In this document: positions 37,288 through 45,637 of the stretch, piece after piece | How the letters are laid out: each line of letters opens with the position of its first letter | Numbering within the stretch: the stretch's first letter is position 1 | Origin: Sphingomonas sp. Leaf20 | GTDB lineage: Bacteria; Pseudomonadota; Alphaproteobacteria; Sphingomonadales; Sphingomonadaceae | Reading direction: 5' to 3' | Length of the DNA: 64,000 nt | NCBI RefSeq assembly: GCF_001421535.1 | Contig: NZ_LMKN01000001.1 | Span: forward strand, 806,001 to 870,000 | The notes under the pieces: generated by a model | What the model saw: the letters and a program-made list of their open reading frames with translations, nothing else | What the model was told of the DNA's origin: nothing | The model's database searches: none | Made by a program: the position numbers and the translations under genes

Positions 37288-37863
37288 ATGGCGGCGTGGC
37301 ATCGGTCGCGGCGAGCGGATCTCGGCTTGCGCGCATCGGGACTTCTTCTCTGCGGGATAGCGTACACCGCGCTGTCGCGGCTGTGCGCGATGCCGCTCTC
37401 CCCGGACACCGTCGACGCGCTTGCCTTTGCGCTCGCCGCGTTTGGTCTTCTCGCAGCGAGCGCGGGCAGCGCGATGGCGGCGCTCGGCCACCATCTGTTC
37501 GACCAGATCAAGGTCAGCGAACGGTGGCAGCCCCGGACCCATGACGTCATCCTGCCGATCGAGACCGCGAAAGCCATCGATATGACAGACCCCGCACGGC
37601 TCGCGTCGCAAACCGCGGGTGCCGAGCGTGTGCCTGCGTCTCGGCTGGCTGGCACCGAACGCACCGACGCTCGCCCACCGCGCGGTTTCTGCGCATCGAT
37701 CGCCGAACGTGTCGACGGCCGATCCGATCGCGCCGCGTTCGGTCCGCCGGACGCGCTGGCTGTAGCGACGACACGGCGAAATGCGACGAGCCGTTGCGGC
37801 CACTATGCCGGCACTATGGGGTTTCCCGAAATCGCTCTCGAATCGCTATGCCGCGGTTCGTAA
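37288..37863 (+). CDS. Hypothetical protein with two predicted membrane segments
   Basis: Encodes 191 residues after an AAGGAG site. I do not recognise the family. Residues 14-36 (LRASGLLLCGIAYTALSRL) and 44-66 (VDALAFALAAFGLLAASAG) look like membrane helices. The remainder, from about residue 95, is hydrophilic, poor in secondary-structure signals and less typical in codon use. The last 22 residues lie within copy 2 of the 70-base repeat, so the native protein may be shorter, or a frameshift may have extended it. An upstream copy of the same repeat precedes its start. Confidence 0.5.
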   Translation: MAAWHRSRRADLGLRASGLLLCGIAYTALSRLCAMPLSPDTVDALAFALAAFGLLAASAGSAMAALGHHLFDQIKVSERWQPRTHDVILPIETAKAIDMTDPARLASQTAGAERVPASRLAGTERTDARPPRGFCASIAERVDGRSDRAAFGPPDALAVATTRRNATSRCGHYAGTMGFPEIALESLCRGS

Positions 37864-37870
37864 CTCGGGT
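37799..37870 (+). repeat. Degenerate direct repeat, copy 2
   Basis: The partner of 37194-37266, about 605 bases away in the same orientation. It covers the end of the 191-residue reading frame and lies 63 bases before the methyltransferase-like gene. Each copy thus precedes a short gene, which fits a duplicated promoter/leader or a duplication of an ancestral gene plus leader. Confidence 0.6.
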
Positions 37871-37932
37871 CCGCGGGCGGCTGGACGCCCGATCACACGG
37901 GCCGCGGCGCGCGGCCTGAGCGGGACACGGAC

Positions 37933-38406
37933 ATGACAGTCATCATCACAAGACCTGGCCTATGCCGCACGGCACGATGCGACCCGCGCTGGCCGCGGAT
38001 CGCGGCGGCGCTGGCGGCGATGCGCGAGCGGCACCGTCACGCCGTCCGGATCGTCGATGCCGACTGCGCGTGCGGGACGCTGCTGATCGCGGCCGTGCGC
38101 CACGCGCGTGCGCTCGGGTTCACCGCGATCGAGGGACACGGCATCGACGACGCCGCCCCGCTGATCGGTCGCGCGCGCGCTGCCGCGGCCCGGCTGGACG
38201 ACCCTGCGATCGGGCTCAGCTTCGAACGCGCCGACATCACGCAGGCGCTGGCCCGCGAAGCCGATGTCCCGGCGGACATCCTGCTCTGCCACGACCGTCA
38301 CGCCGCCGACGACAACGACGGCAGCACCGCGCGGCTGCTGGCGGCTGCGGGTCATCTCGTGATCGACGATCGCGTATCCGGTGCCGCCTGGAGGTGCGCG
38401 GCATGA
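37933..38406 (+). CDS. Small methyltransferase-like (Rossmann) protein
   Basis: Encodes 157 residues. The stretch VRIVDADCACGTLLIAAVRHAR (about 38-60) resembles motif I of class I SAM-dependent methyltransferases, and EGHGIDDAAPLIGRARAAA could be the acidic-loop region. ERADITQAL matches the motif II position. At 157 residues it is much shorter than most methyltransferases and lacks a clear catalytic or substrate domain, so enzymatic activity is uncertain. The ribosome site is weak (GCGGGACACGG). Its stop overlaps the next start (ATGA), indicating coupled expression with the small membrane protein. Confidence 0.6.
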   Translation: MTVIITRPGLCRTARCDPRWPRIAAALAAMRERHRHAVRIVDADCACGTLLIAAVRHARALGFTAIEGHGIDDAAPLIGRARAAAARLDDPAIGLSFERADITQALAREADVPADILLCHDRHAADDNDGSTARLLAAAGHLVIDDRVSGAAWRCAA

Positions 38407-38645
38407 CGCGGCGCGACCTGCGATGGAAAGCCGGCGGCCTTGCGCTGACCGCTACCGCCTGCGCGCTGTGCGGGGCAGTCGACGGGTCGCCGTTGATGAT
38501 CGTCGTCTTCCCGCTCGCATTGCTCGGCCTGCCGCTGATGATCCACGGCAAACGCGTCGGGCAGATCGTCCGCGCGGAACGTCGCGGCCACGGCCACACC
38601 ATCGACGTCGTCCACGCCGCGCGCATGCGCCGGCGCAGTCACTGA
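38403..38645 (+). CDS. Small membrane protein, 80 residues
   Basis: The ATG overlaps the stop of the methyltransferase-like gene. Two hydrophobic segments are predicted, about 10-26 (AGGLALTATACALCGAV) and 29-47 (SPLMIVVFPLALLGLPLMI), followed by a basic tail rich in Arg and His. I do not recognise a family. Tight coupling to the upstream gene suggests a shared function, possibly membrane recruitment, but that is inference. Confidence 0.6.
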   Translation: MTRRDLRWKAGGLALTATACALCGAVDGSPLMIVVFPLALLGLPLMIHGKRVGQIVRAERRGHGHTIDVVHAARMRRRSH

Positions 38646-38677
38646 CGCGCGATAGCACGCCCGTCCCCGCGCTGCCG

Positions 38678-39955
38678 TCAGCGCAGGCGTTCGGGATCGA
38701 CCCAGTCGCGGCGGAGCGGCGTCGATGCCAGCCACATCAGCAACGCCGCGACCAGGTACAGCACGAGCCCCGCGAGCATCGCATAGCGCAGCGCTTCGTC
38801 GCCATAGCGCGCGGCAAGCGTGTCCGAGAGTGCGCCGAGCGCGAAACTGCCGCCGCCAAGACCGATCAGGTTGTTGATCAGCAGGAACGTCGCCGATGCG
38901 GTGGCACGCATATGCCCGGGGACCAGATGCTGGATCGCCGTGATGACGGGCGCGAGCCAGACATAGGCGAGCGCCTGGGGCACGAGGAAGAAGACGAACG
39001 CCGCCGTCACCGAGGACGACAGGATCCCCGCGGCGAACAGCGGCACCGCGATGACGAACGCGATCGCGGGGACGCGCGCGTACATCCGCCGATCGCGCGC
39101 GCCCAGCCGGTCGCCGAGCACGCCGCCGAGCAGGACGCCCGCAACACCCCCCAGCAACAACACGCCGCCATAGAATTGCGCGGTCTCGATCAGGTCGAGC
39201 CCGAAGCTCCGCTGCATCAGCGACGGCAGCCAGAAGGCCAGGCCATAACCCAGCATCGAACTCGCCGAGGCGCCGAACGCGAGCAGCCAGAAGCTCGGCT
39301 TGCGCGCGAGGATCCCGAACACGCGGCGGACAGGTTCGCGGTCGCGGGAATCGGACCCGCGGACCGGCTCGCGCACGCACAGCCGAAACACCGGCGCTAG
39401 CACCAGCCCCGCGACACCGACCGCGACGAACGCGGTCCGCCAGTCGATCGACGTCGCGATATAGCCGCCGAGCATCACGCCGGCCGCCGACCCGAGCGGG
39501 ATGCCGAGCGAATAGACCGCCAGCGCGCGCGCACGGCGGTCGGGCGCGAACGTGTCCGCGATCACCGCATAGGAGGGCGCGACGCCCCCCGCCTCGCCTA
39601 CCCCCACGCCAACGCGGAACGCGAACAGCTGCGCGAAACTGCCCGCCACGCCGCACAACGCGGTGAACGCGCTCCACACCGCGAGCGACAGCGTGATCAC
39701 CCAGGTCCGGCTCGTCCGGTCCGCGAGCCACGCGAGCGGGATCGCCAGCGTCGAATACAGCAACGCGAACGCCAGCCCGCCCAGCAGGCCCAGCTGCGTA
39801 TCGGTCAGTGCCAGGTCGGTCTTGATCGTCGGCGCGAGGATGCCGAGGATCTGCCGGTCGACGAAGTTGAACGTGTAGACCAGCAACAGCATGACGAGCG
39901 CCGTCACGCGATAGCGGCGGCCCTCGCGCGGGGCCGCCGGGATAGGACTCGCCAT
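38678..39955 (-). CDS. MFS transporter, spinster-like
   Basis: Encodes 425 residues with 12 expected membrane segments. The N-terminal signature VYTFNFVDRQILGILAPTIK and the stretch RVGVGVGEAGGVAPSYAVIADTF are typical of the spinster-like group (TIGR/NCBI Spns-type) found widely in sphingomonads. The start at 39955 has GGAG seven bases upstream. It is downstream of, and on the same strand as, a TonB receptor 50 bases away, so the pair may move one ligand across both membranes. Confidence 0.9.
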   Translation of the reverse strand: MASPIPAAPREGRRYRVTALVMLLLVYTFNFVDRQILGILAPTIKTDLALTDTQLGLLGGLAFALLYSTLAIPLAWLADRTSRTWVITLSLAVWSAFTALCGVAGSFAQLFAFRVGVGVGEAGGVAPSYAVIADTFAPDRRARALAVYSLGIPLGSAAGVMLGGYIATSIDWRTAFVAVGVAGLVLAPVFRLCVREPVRGSDSRDREPVRRVFGILARKPSFWLLAFGASASSMLGYGLAFWLPSLMQRSFGLDLIETAQFYGGVLLLGGVAGVLLGGVLGDRLGARDRRMYARVPAIAFVIAVPLFAAGILSSSVTAAFVFFLVPQALAYVWLAPVITAIQHLVPGHMRATASATFLLINNLIGLGGGSFALGALSDTLAARYGDEALRYAMLAGLVLYLVAALLMWLASTPLRRDWVDPERLR

Positions 39956-40005
39956 ATTCTACTCCAGCAAACGCAGGGCGATCACCCGCCCCCGTTTGCG
40001 CTCCA

Positions 40006-42402
40006 TCAGAATTTCGCGGTGAGGGTCGCAAAGACCTGACGCGGGTTGCCGTAATAGGCGGTCAGCACGCCGTCGCTGCCGAGCGATGGCCGCAACGCGC
40101 CCGCCGCCGTGCGCAGATAGTCGCCGGTATCGGGGTTCTGCAGCAGGAAATTATAGCCCGACACGACATAGCGCTTGTTGGTCAGGTTCTTGCCGTGCAC
40201 CCCGATCGAGAAGCGCGCGTCGATCGTATAGACAAGGTTCGCGTCGAGCAGCGCATAGGCCGGCTGGTCGAGCAGCGGCGTGCGGAGCTCGAACTGCTGC
40301 GAATCGCTGCGATAGGACAAGGTCGTGCTCGCATCGATCGCACCCGCGGCGCCGACCGGGACATGATAGGCGAGCGTCCCGCTTGCGGTCAGGTCGGGTG
40401 TGTTCTGGAACCTGCGATTGGCGGCGACATTGATCCCGCGTGAATCGATGAAGCGCGTGTATTTGGCATCGAGATAGCCGATCGTGCCCGACAGATTGAC
40501 CCGGTCGCCGGTCCCCGCGATCCCTTCGGCGACCGTCAGATTGGCCTCGCCTTCGACACCGTTGATCCGCGCGCGACCCGCATTGGTCGTGATGCCGATG
40601 AAGGTCTGGATTCCGCCGACGGTGGCCCCGACCGATCCGGGCACCTGCACATCGGTATATTTCGAATGGAACCCCGCCACCGCGAGCGTCAGCCGGCGGT
40701 CGAACAGCGACGCCTTGTATCCCGCCTCATAGCTCTCGACGCTCTCGGGCCCGAACGACAGGAAGTTGTAAATATCCTGCCGGTCGCCGCCGGCACCGGT
40801 GATGCCGTTGCCGTTCAAATCGGGTGCCGCGGTGCCGACGCCGCGCGGATCGAACCCGCCGCCCTTGAACCCCTTCGACCAGCTCGCATACAGCGTGTTG
40901 TTCGCATCGGGCTTGAAGCTGACGGACGCGCGCGGCGTGAACTTGGCAAAGCTCGCGGTCCCGCGGAAGTCGGTTTGCCGTGCGATCGGCGCGGTCGTGC
41001 CGCCGAAGAAGGGCGACGCGCCGAGATACACGTTGCGCTGCACCTGCGACATGCGATCGTCCCAGGTATAGCGGCCGCCGACCGATACGCTGAGCATCGG
41101 CGTCACGTCGAGCGTGGCATCGCCGAAGACCGCCACCGTATTGGTCCGGACATCGCCGAAGGTCAGCGCGGTCACCGTCCCCGGCAACCGCACGTCGAAC
41201 ACGGTGCGTGCCTTGGCATCGAGATAATAGAGCCCCGCCAGCATGTTGAACGGCCCGGCATCGACCAGCAGCTGCACCTCCTGGCTGAACTGCTCGTTAT
41301 TGTAAAAGGCGGGGACGTCGACATCGACCGCGGGCAGCGCGTCGAAATCGATCGGCGTCGCGCTGTCGTCCTTGCGATAGCCGGTGATGCTGCGCAGCGT
41401 CAGATACGCGGCGGGCTTGAGTTCGGCGAAGAGCGAACCGCCATAGGCCTCGACCGACTGCTTCGGTGCGACCAGTCCCCCGCGGCTGTCGAACACGTCG
41501 GACAGCACCGGCGTCCTTGAAACCAGCCCCGGGATCAGCCGGTGCCCGCCGCGCGGGTTGCTGTCGTCCTTGGTATAATCCCCCGACAGGCGGAAGAACG
41601 CGCTGTCGCCCGCCTCATATTGCAGCGTGCCGCGCGCGCCCCAGAAGTCCTTGTTGTAATTGTCCTGTCCCGTGGTGAGGTTGGTGCCGAACCCGCCGCG
41701 GCTCAGCCGTGCGACTGCGCCGCCGATCCGGAATCCCGTGTCGCCGATCGGCGTGCTCGCGCTGATGACGCCGTCCGCCTGGTCATAGCTGCCATAGGTG
41801 CCCCGGATGCTCAGCGTCGGGTCCGAGCCGATCCGGCGGGTCACGTATTTCACCGCGCCGCCGATCGTGTTGCGACCATAAAGCGTCCCCTGCGGCCCGC
41901 GCAGCACCTCGATCCGCTCGACGTCGTAGATATCGAGCACCGCGGCCTGCGGGCGGTTGAGATAGACGTCGTCGAGATAGATGCCGACGCCCGCCTCGAA
42001 CCCCGCGACGGGATCCTGCTGGCCGACGCCGCGGATGAAGGCGGTGAGCGTCGAATTGGTGCCGCGCGAGGTCTCGAGCGTGACGTTGGGCGTGACGGCG
42101 GCAAGGTCGGTGACGTCGAGCGCGCCCGACGCCTCGAGCTGCGCGCCCGTGAACGCGGTGATCGCGATCGGCACGTCGAGCAGCCGTTCCTCGCGGCGGC
42201 GCGCGGTGACGACGATATCGCCATCGATCCCGGCCTCGTCGGCGGCGGGCCCCGCCTGCGTGGCCTGCGTGGTCTGCGTGGCCTGCGCGGCGTCTGCGGC
42301 GCCGGCGGCGGGTTGCGTCTGCGCGGACGCGGATCCGCCCAGCAAAGCGGCGAGTGCGACCCCGGCGTTCAACATGATCATCACGGATTTCGGCTGTGCC
42401 AC
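40006..42402 (-). CDS. TonB-dependent receptor, small-molecule type
   Basis: Encodes 798 residues from a GTG at 42402 with a strong GGAGGGG site; a later in-frame ATG at 42381 is weaker. The signal peptide region is MLNAGVALAALLGGSASAQ. The linker contains an AT/QTTQ repeat. Its plug differs from the other three receptors: DIVVTARRREERLLDVPIAITAFTG, FIRGVGQQDPVAG and VEVLRGPQGTLYGRNTIGG place it with receptors taking xenobiotics, siderophores or lipophilic compounds. The barrel ends ATLTAKF. It is divergent from a TetR regulator and upstream of an MFS gene. Confidence 0.93.
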   Translation of the reverse strand: MAQPKSVMIMLNAGVALAALLGGSASAQTQPAAGAADAAQATQTTQATQAGPAADEAGIDGDIVVTARRREERLLDVPIAITAFTGAQLEASGALDVTDLAAVTPNVTLETSRGTNSTLTAFIRGVGQQDPVAGFEAGVGIYLDDVYLNRPQAAVLDIYDVERIEVLRGPQGTLYGRNTIGGAVKYVTRRIGSDPTLSIRGTYGSYDQADGVISASTPIGDTGFRIGGAVARLSRGGFGTNLTTGQDNYNKDFWGARGTLQYEAGDSAFFRLSGDYTKDDSNPRGGHRLIPGLVSRTPVLSDVFDSRGGLVAPKQSVEAYGGSLFAELKPAAYLTLRSITGYRKDDSATPIDFDALPAVDVDVPAFYNNEQFSQEVQLLVDAGPFNMLAGLYYLDAKARTVFDVRLPGTVTALTFGDVRTNTVAVFGDATLDVTPMLSVSVGGRYTWDDRMSQVQRNVYLGASPFFGGTTAPIARQTDFRGTASFAKFTPRASVSFKPDANNTLYASWSKGFKGGGFDPRGVGTAAPDLNGNGITGAGGDRQDIYNFLSFGPESVESYEAGYKASLFDRRLTLAVAGFHSKYTDVQVPGSVGATVGGIQTFIGITTNAGRARINGVEGEANLTVAEGIAGTGDRVNLSGTIGYLDAKYTRFIDSRGINVAANRRFQNTPDLTASGTLAYHVPVGAAGAIDASTTLSYRSDSQQFELRTPLLDQPAYALLDANLVYTIDARFSIGVHGKNLTNKRYVVSGYNFLLQNPDTGDYLRTAAGALRPSLGSDGVLTAYYGNPRQVFATLTAKF

Positions 42403-42475
42403 GGTGTCATCCCCTCCTGCGGCGCCCGCTTGATGCGCCCGGTATGATCCGGGTTGTGCGCCTTGGTTCGAGTCT

Positions 42476-42497
42476 ATACTGAAACCTGAACCAGTAT
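42476..42497. promoter_or_regulatory. Candidate TetR operator between TonB receptor and TetR gene
   Basis: ATACTG and CAGTAT form a perfect inverted repeat with a 10-base spacer, in the 121-base divergent region 27 bases before the TetR start. The size and position fit a TetR-family autoregulatory operator that also controls the receptor. Confidence 0.55.
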
Positions 42498-42523
42498 TCA
42501 ACTTGTGTATCGAGGCAGACAGA

Positions 42524-43222
42524 ATGGCGAAGGCGCAGGAGACGACGCCGTCAGACCCGGCGGCCACCGGCGACAGCAAGGCCCCGCGGACAGAGCGTGG
42601 CCGCCGGACGATGCGCGCGATCCTCGACGCCGCCGCGATCGAATTCGGCGACAACGGGTTTCACCAGGCATCGATCAGCGACATCACGCGCCGCGCCGGC
42701 GTCGCGCTCGGCAGCTTCTACACCTATTTCGAGTCGAAGGACGCGGTGTTCCGCGCGCTCGTCCGCGACATGTCGGACCAGGTACGCGATCAGGTCGCCC
42801 CGGCGATCCTGTCCGCGCCCGACCAGGTTGCCGCCGAGCAGGCGGGGCTGCGCGAGTTCATCACCTTCGTCCGCCAGCACAAGGAGATCTACCGGATCAT
42901 CGACGAATCCGAATTCGTCGATCCCGCCAGCTTCCGCCTCCACTACGCGACCACCGCCGACCGCATCACGCGCCGCCTGCGAAACGCAGCGGAGCGCGGC
43001 GAGGTCACGGGCGACGTCGGCGAGATCCACGGCTGGGCGATCATGGGGATGAACGTCTTCCTCGGACTCCGCTACGGCGTGTGGAGCGAGGACGGGACGC
43101 CCGACGACATCGCCGGCGTCGTCGCGCGGATGCTGCGCGACGGCATCCTGCGCAGCCCCGCGGATCGCTCGCCGCCGGATGCCGACCGCGCCTACGAGCC
43201 GCAGGCCCGCGACGTTCCGTAG
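42524..43222 (+). CDS. TetR/AcrR family transcriptional regulator
   Basis: Encodes 232 residues from the ATG at 42524 with GAGG upstream; a TTG further upstream lacks a site. After a hydrophilic N-terminus, the TetR DNA-binding domain is clear (about 33-85): RRTMRAILDAAAIEFGDNGF, ASISDITRRAGVALGSFYTYF and ESKDAVFRAL. The ligand domain contains YRIIDESEFVDP, common in regulators of fatty-acid or aromatic metabolism. It is divergent from a TonB receptor and probably represses it and itself. The next gene downstream is convergent, eight bases away. Confidence 0.92.
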   Translation: MAKAQETTPSDPAATGDSKAPRTERGRRTMRAILDAAAIEFGDNGFHQASISDITRRAGVALGSFYTYFESKDAVFRALVRDMSDQVRDQVAPAILSAPDQVAAEQAGLREFITFVRQHKEIYRIIDESEFVDPASFRLHYATTADRITRRLRNAAERGEVTGDVGEIHGWAIMGMNVFLGLRYGVWSEDGTPDDIAGVVARMLRDGILRSPADRSPPDADRAYEPQARDVP

Positions 43223-43230
43223 CGCCGGTC

Positions 43231-45627
43231 TCATTCGTGGCGCAGCGCACGCGCGGGCTCGCTGCGTGCGACGCGCCATGTCTGGCTGAAGATCGTCGCC
43301 ACCGCGATGCAACCTGCAACCAGGATCGCCGCGACGAACAGCCACGGCGACAGCGCGACGCGGTCGTCGAACCCCGCCAGCCAGCGCTGCATCGCGATAT
43401 AGGCGACGGGGACCGCGATGACCCCGGCGATCAGGACGGGCGTCAGGAACTGGCCGATCAGCAGCATCAGCACGTCCGTCGTCGACGCGCCCAGCGCCTT
43501 GCGGATCCCGATCTCCCGGATCCGGCGCGCGGTGTCGAACGCGGCGAGGCCGTAGAGGCCGATACACCCGATCGCGACCGCGAGCACCGCGCCGATCATG
43601 AACAGCCGCGATCGCTGGACGTCCTGGCGATAGAAGGATTCGTAGAGTTTCTGATCGACCGTCACCGCGGCCGGGGGCACCGCCGGCGCGATCCGGTGCC
43701 ACAGCGTCTCGATGCGCGCGAGCACCGGCGCCGGATCGCCCGCAGTCCGGACGACCTGAACCGCGCGATAGCCGCCATCGGGCCGGTAGCTATAGGCCAG
43801 CGCATCGACCGGATCGCGCGGCGTGCCGAACCGCATGTCGTCGACGACACCGACGATCCGAACCGCGCCGGTATCGCGCGCCACCACCTGATCGATCGCA
43901 TCCGCGGGGCGTGCAAACCCCAGCCTGCGGACCGCGGTGCGGTTGAGGATCACATTTGGCACTCGATCGGCCGGATCCTTCTCGCCATTGCCGATATCGA
44001 GCGCGAAGCGCGCGGGATCGAACAGCCGCCCCGCGTGCAGTCTCGCGCGATAGGTCTCGAAAAAGGCGTCTCCGACCGTGCCCTGGACGATCATCGGCGG
44101 TTCGCCGGTCGCCCCCGCGCGGTGCATCTTGCCGATCGCGAAGCTCCCGCCGCCGGGCACGATGCCGCTCGTCGTCACGGCCGCCACGCCTGGAATGGCG
44201 CGGATCGCGGTCGCGAGTTCGGCCCTCTGCGCCGGATCGAGCGCGCGGTCGCCAAACCCGTTGACGATGATGAGGCCATCGCGACCGAAGCCGATATCGG
44301 CATTCTGGACGTGGCGGGCCTGCGCGACGAGCACCGCCGTGCCGATCATCAAACTCGTCGCGATCGCGAACTGCAGCACGACCAACGCCTTGCGGACGCG
44401 GGCCCCGGCGCGGTCACCCCCCGGAGTCTGCGCCGCGGCGAGCACCCCGGCTGGCTGGAACCGCGAAATCACGAAGGCGGGGTAGAAGCCTGCGAGCAGC
44501 GTCACGAGCACGACCAGCGCGGCAAGCGGGGGCAGGATCGATCGCGCGCCCCAATAGACGAGCGTGAGACCCGTCCCGCCGGTCGCGTTGACGAAGGGGA
44601 GCGCGATCTCCGCCAGCGTCAGGCCGACCAGCGCCGACAGCGTCACGGCGACCAGCGCTTCGCCAAGCAACTGGACGACCAGCATGCCGCGCGTCGCCCC
44701 CAGCACCTTGCGCATCGCGATCTCGCGCGCGCGCATCCCTGCCCGCGCAGTCGCCAGGTTCACATAGTTGAGCATCGCCAGCAGCAACGCGACCGCGCCC
44801 ACGGTGCCGAGGACGGTCACGACCGTCCGGCTGCGCCCGTCCGCGAGATGCACGTCGGCGAGCGGCGTGATGTCCTCGGTCAGGAACTCGATGCTGTCCG
44901 CGTTGAAGCGCGGATCGGGGTGGCGACGGATGAAGCTGGCGATCCGCTGCGCGCTCGCGGCATCGGGCAACGCGAGGAAGGTCGTCACGCCGTAGCCGGC
45001 GGATTGTTCGTCGACGGCGGGCCGCGCGGGCATCGCCGCGAACATATCGCTGACATAGGTCGTGTTCGCGGGCAGGTTCGCGATCACCGCACCGATCCGG
45101 TAGACAGCGGGCTTGCCGTCGCGCGCGACCGTCAACGTACGACCCAGCGCGCTGGCCCTGCCGAAATAGGTCTCGGCGACCATGCGCGTGACGACGATGC
45201 CGTCGGGGCGTGCGAGCGTGCCCGTGACATCGCCCTCCAGGACCGGCGACGGAAAGATCCGGAAATAGCCTGGATCGACCAGCGCCAGCCTGGCGGTGGC
45301 GCTGCTCTGCCCCGTCACCACCGTGGCGGTGTCGTACGGTGTCATCCGCACGCCGACGAGCCCGGGAAACGCGGCCCTGAGCTGCGGGAGCAGCTCGGGC
45401 GACGAGGGGATCTGGATCCGCGGATTGCCCGGAAACTGGATGCTGCGCTCCACCTTCCACACCCGCTCCCATCCCGGCAGCACGCGGTCATAGCCCGTCT
45501 CGAACCGCACGAAGAGGAACAGCACCAGGAACACCGCGATGCCCAGCGCGAGCCCGCCGATGTTCAGGATAGCATACAGCCGATGCCGCGTCAGCGATCG
45601 GTACAGCGTCAGCAGTGCGGAATGCAT
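43231..45627 (-). CDS. MacB-type ABC transporter permease, paralogue 1
   Basis: Encodes 798 residues starting after AGGA. It has the duplicated MacB_PCD plus FtsX layout: a first membrane helix (YAILNIGGLALGIAVFLVLFLFV), a periplasmic domain, three helices, a second periplasmic domain and three final helices. LATARAGMRAREIAMRKVLGATR and FDTARRIREIGIRKALGAS are the cytoplasmic coupling stretches. It is the last gene of an operon with an adaptor, an ATPase, a 35-residue membrane protein and a second permease. Such MacB-like systems move substrates from periplasm outwards or act as mechanotransmitters. The 35%-or-so visual similarity to the next permease shows tandem duplication. Confidence 0.9.
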   Translation of the reverse strand: MHSALLTLYRSLTRHRLYAILNIGGLALGIAVFLVLFLFVRFETGYDRVLPGWERVWKVERSIQFPGNPRIQIPSSPELLPQLRAAFPGLVGVRMTPYDTATVVTGQSSATARLALVDPGYFRIFPSPVLEGDVTGTLARPDGIVVTRMVAETYFGRASALGRTLTVARDGKPAVYRIGAVIANLPANTTYVSDMFAAMPARPAVDEQSAGYGVTTFLALPDAASAQRIASFIRRHPDPRFNADSIEFLTEDITPLADVHLADGRSRTVVTVLGTVGAVALLLAMLNYVNLATARAGMRAREIAMRKVLGATRGMLVVQLLGEALVAVTLSALVGLTLAEIALPFVNATGGTGLTLVYWGARSILPPLAALVVLVTLLAGFYPAFVISRFQPAGVLAAAQTPGGDRAGARVRKALVVLQFAIATSLMIGTAVLVAQARHVQNADIGFGRDGLIIVNGFGDRALDPAQRAELATAIRAIPGVAAVTTSGIVPGGGSFAIGKMHRAGATGEPPMIVQGTVGDAFFETYRARLHAGRLFDPARFALDIGNGEKDPADRVPNVILNRTAVRRLGFARPADAIDQVVARDTGAVRIVGVVDDMRFGTPRDPVDALAYSYRPDGGYRAVQVVRTAGDPAPVLARIETLWHRIAPAVPPAAVTVDQKLYESFYRQDVQRSRLFMIGAVLAVAIGCIGLYGLAAFDTARRIREIGIRKALGASTTDVLMLLIGQFLTPVLIAGVIAVPVAYIAMQRWLAGFDDRVALSPWLFVAAILVAGCIAVATIFSQTWRVARSEPARALRHE

Positions 45628-45637
45628 GGCGATGATC

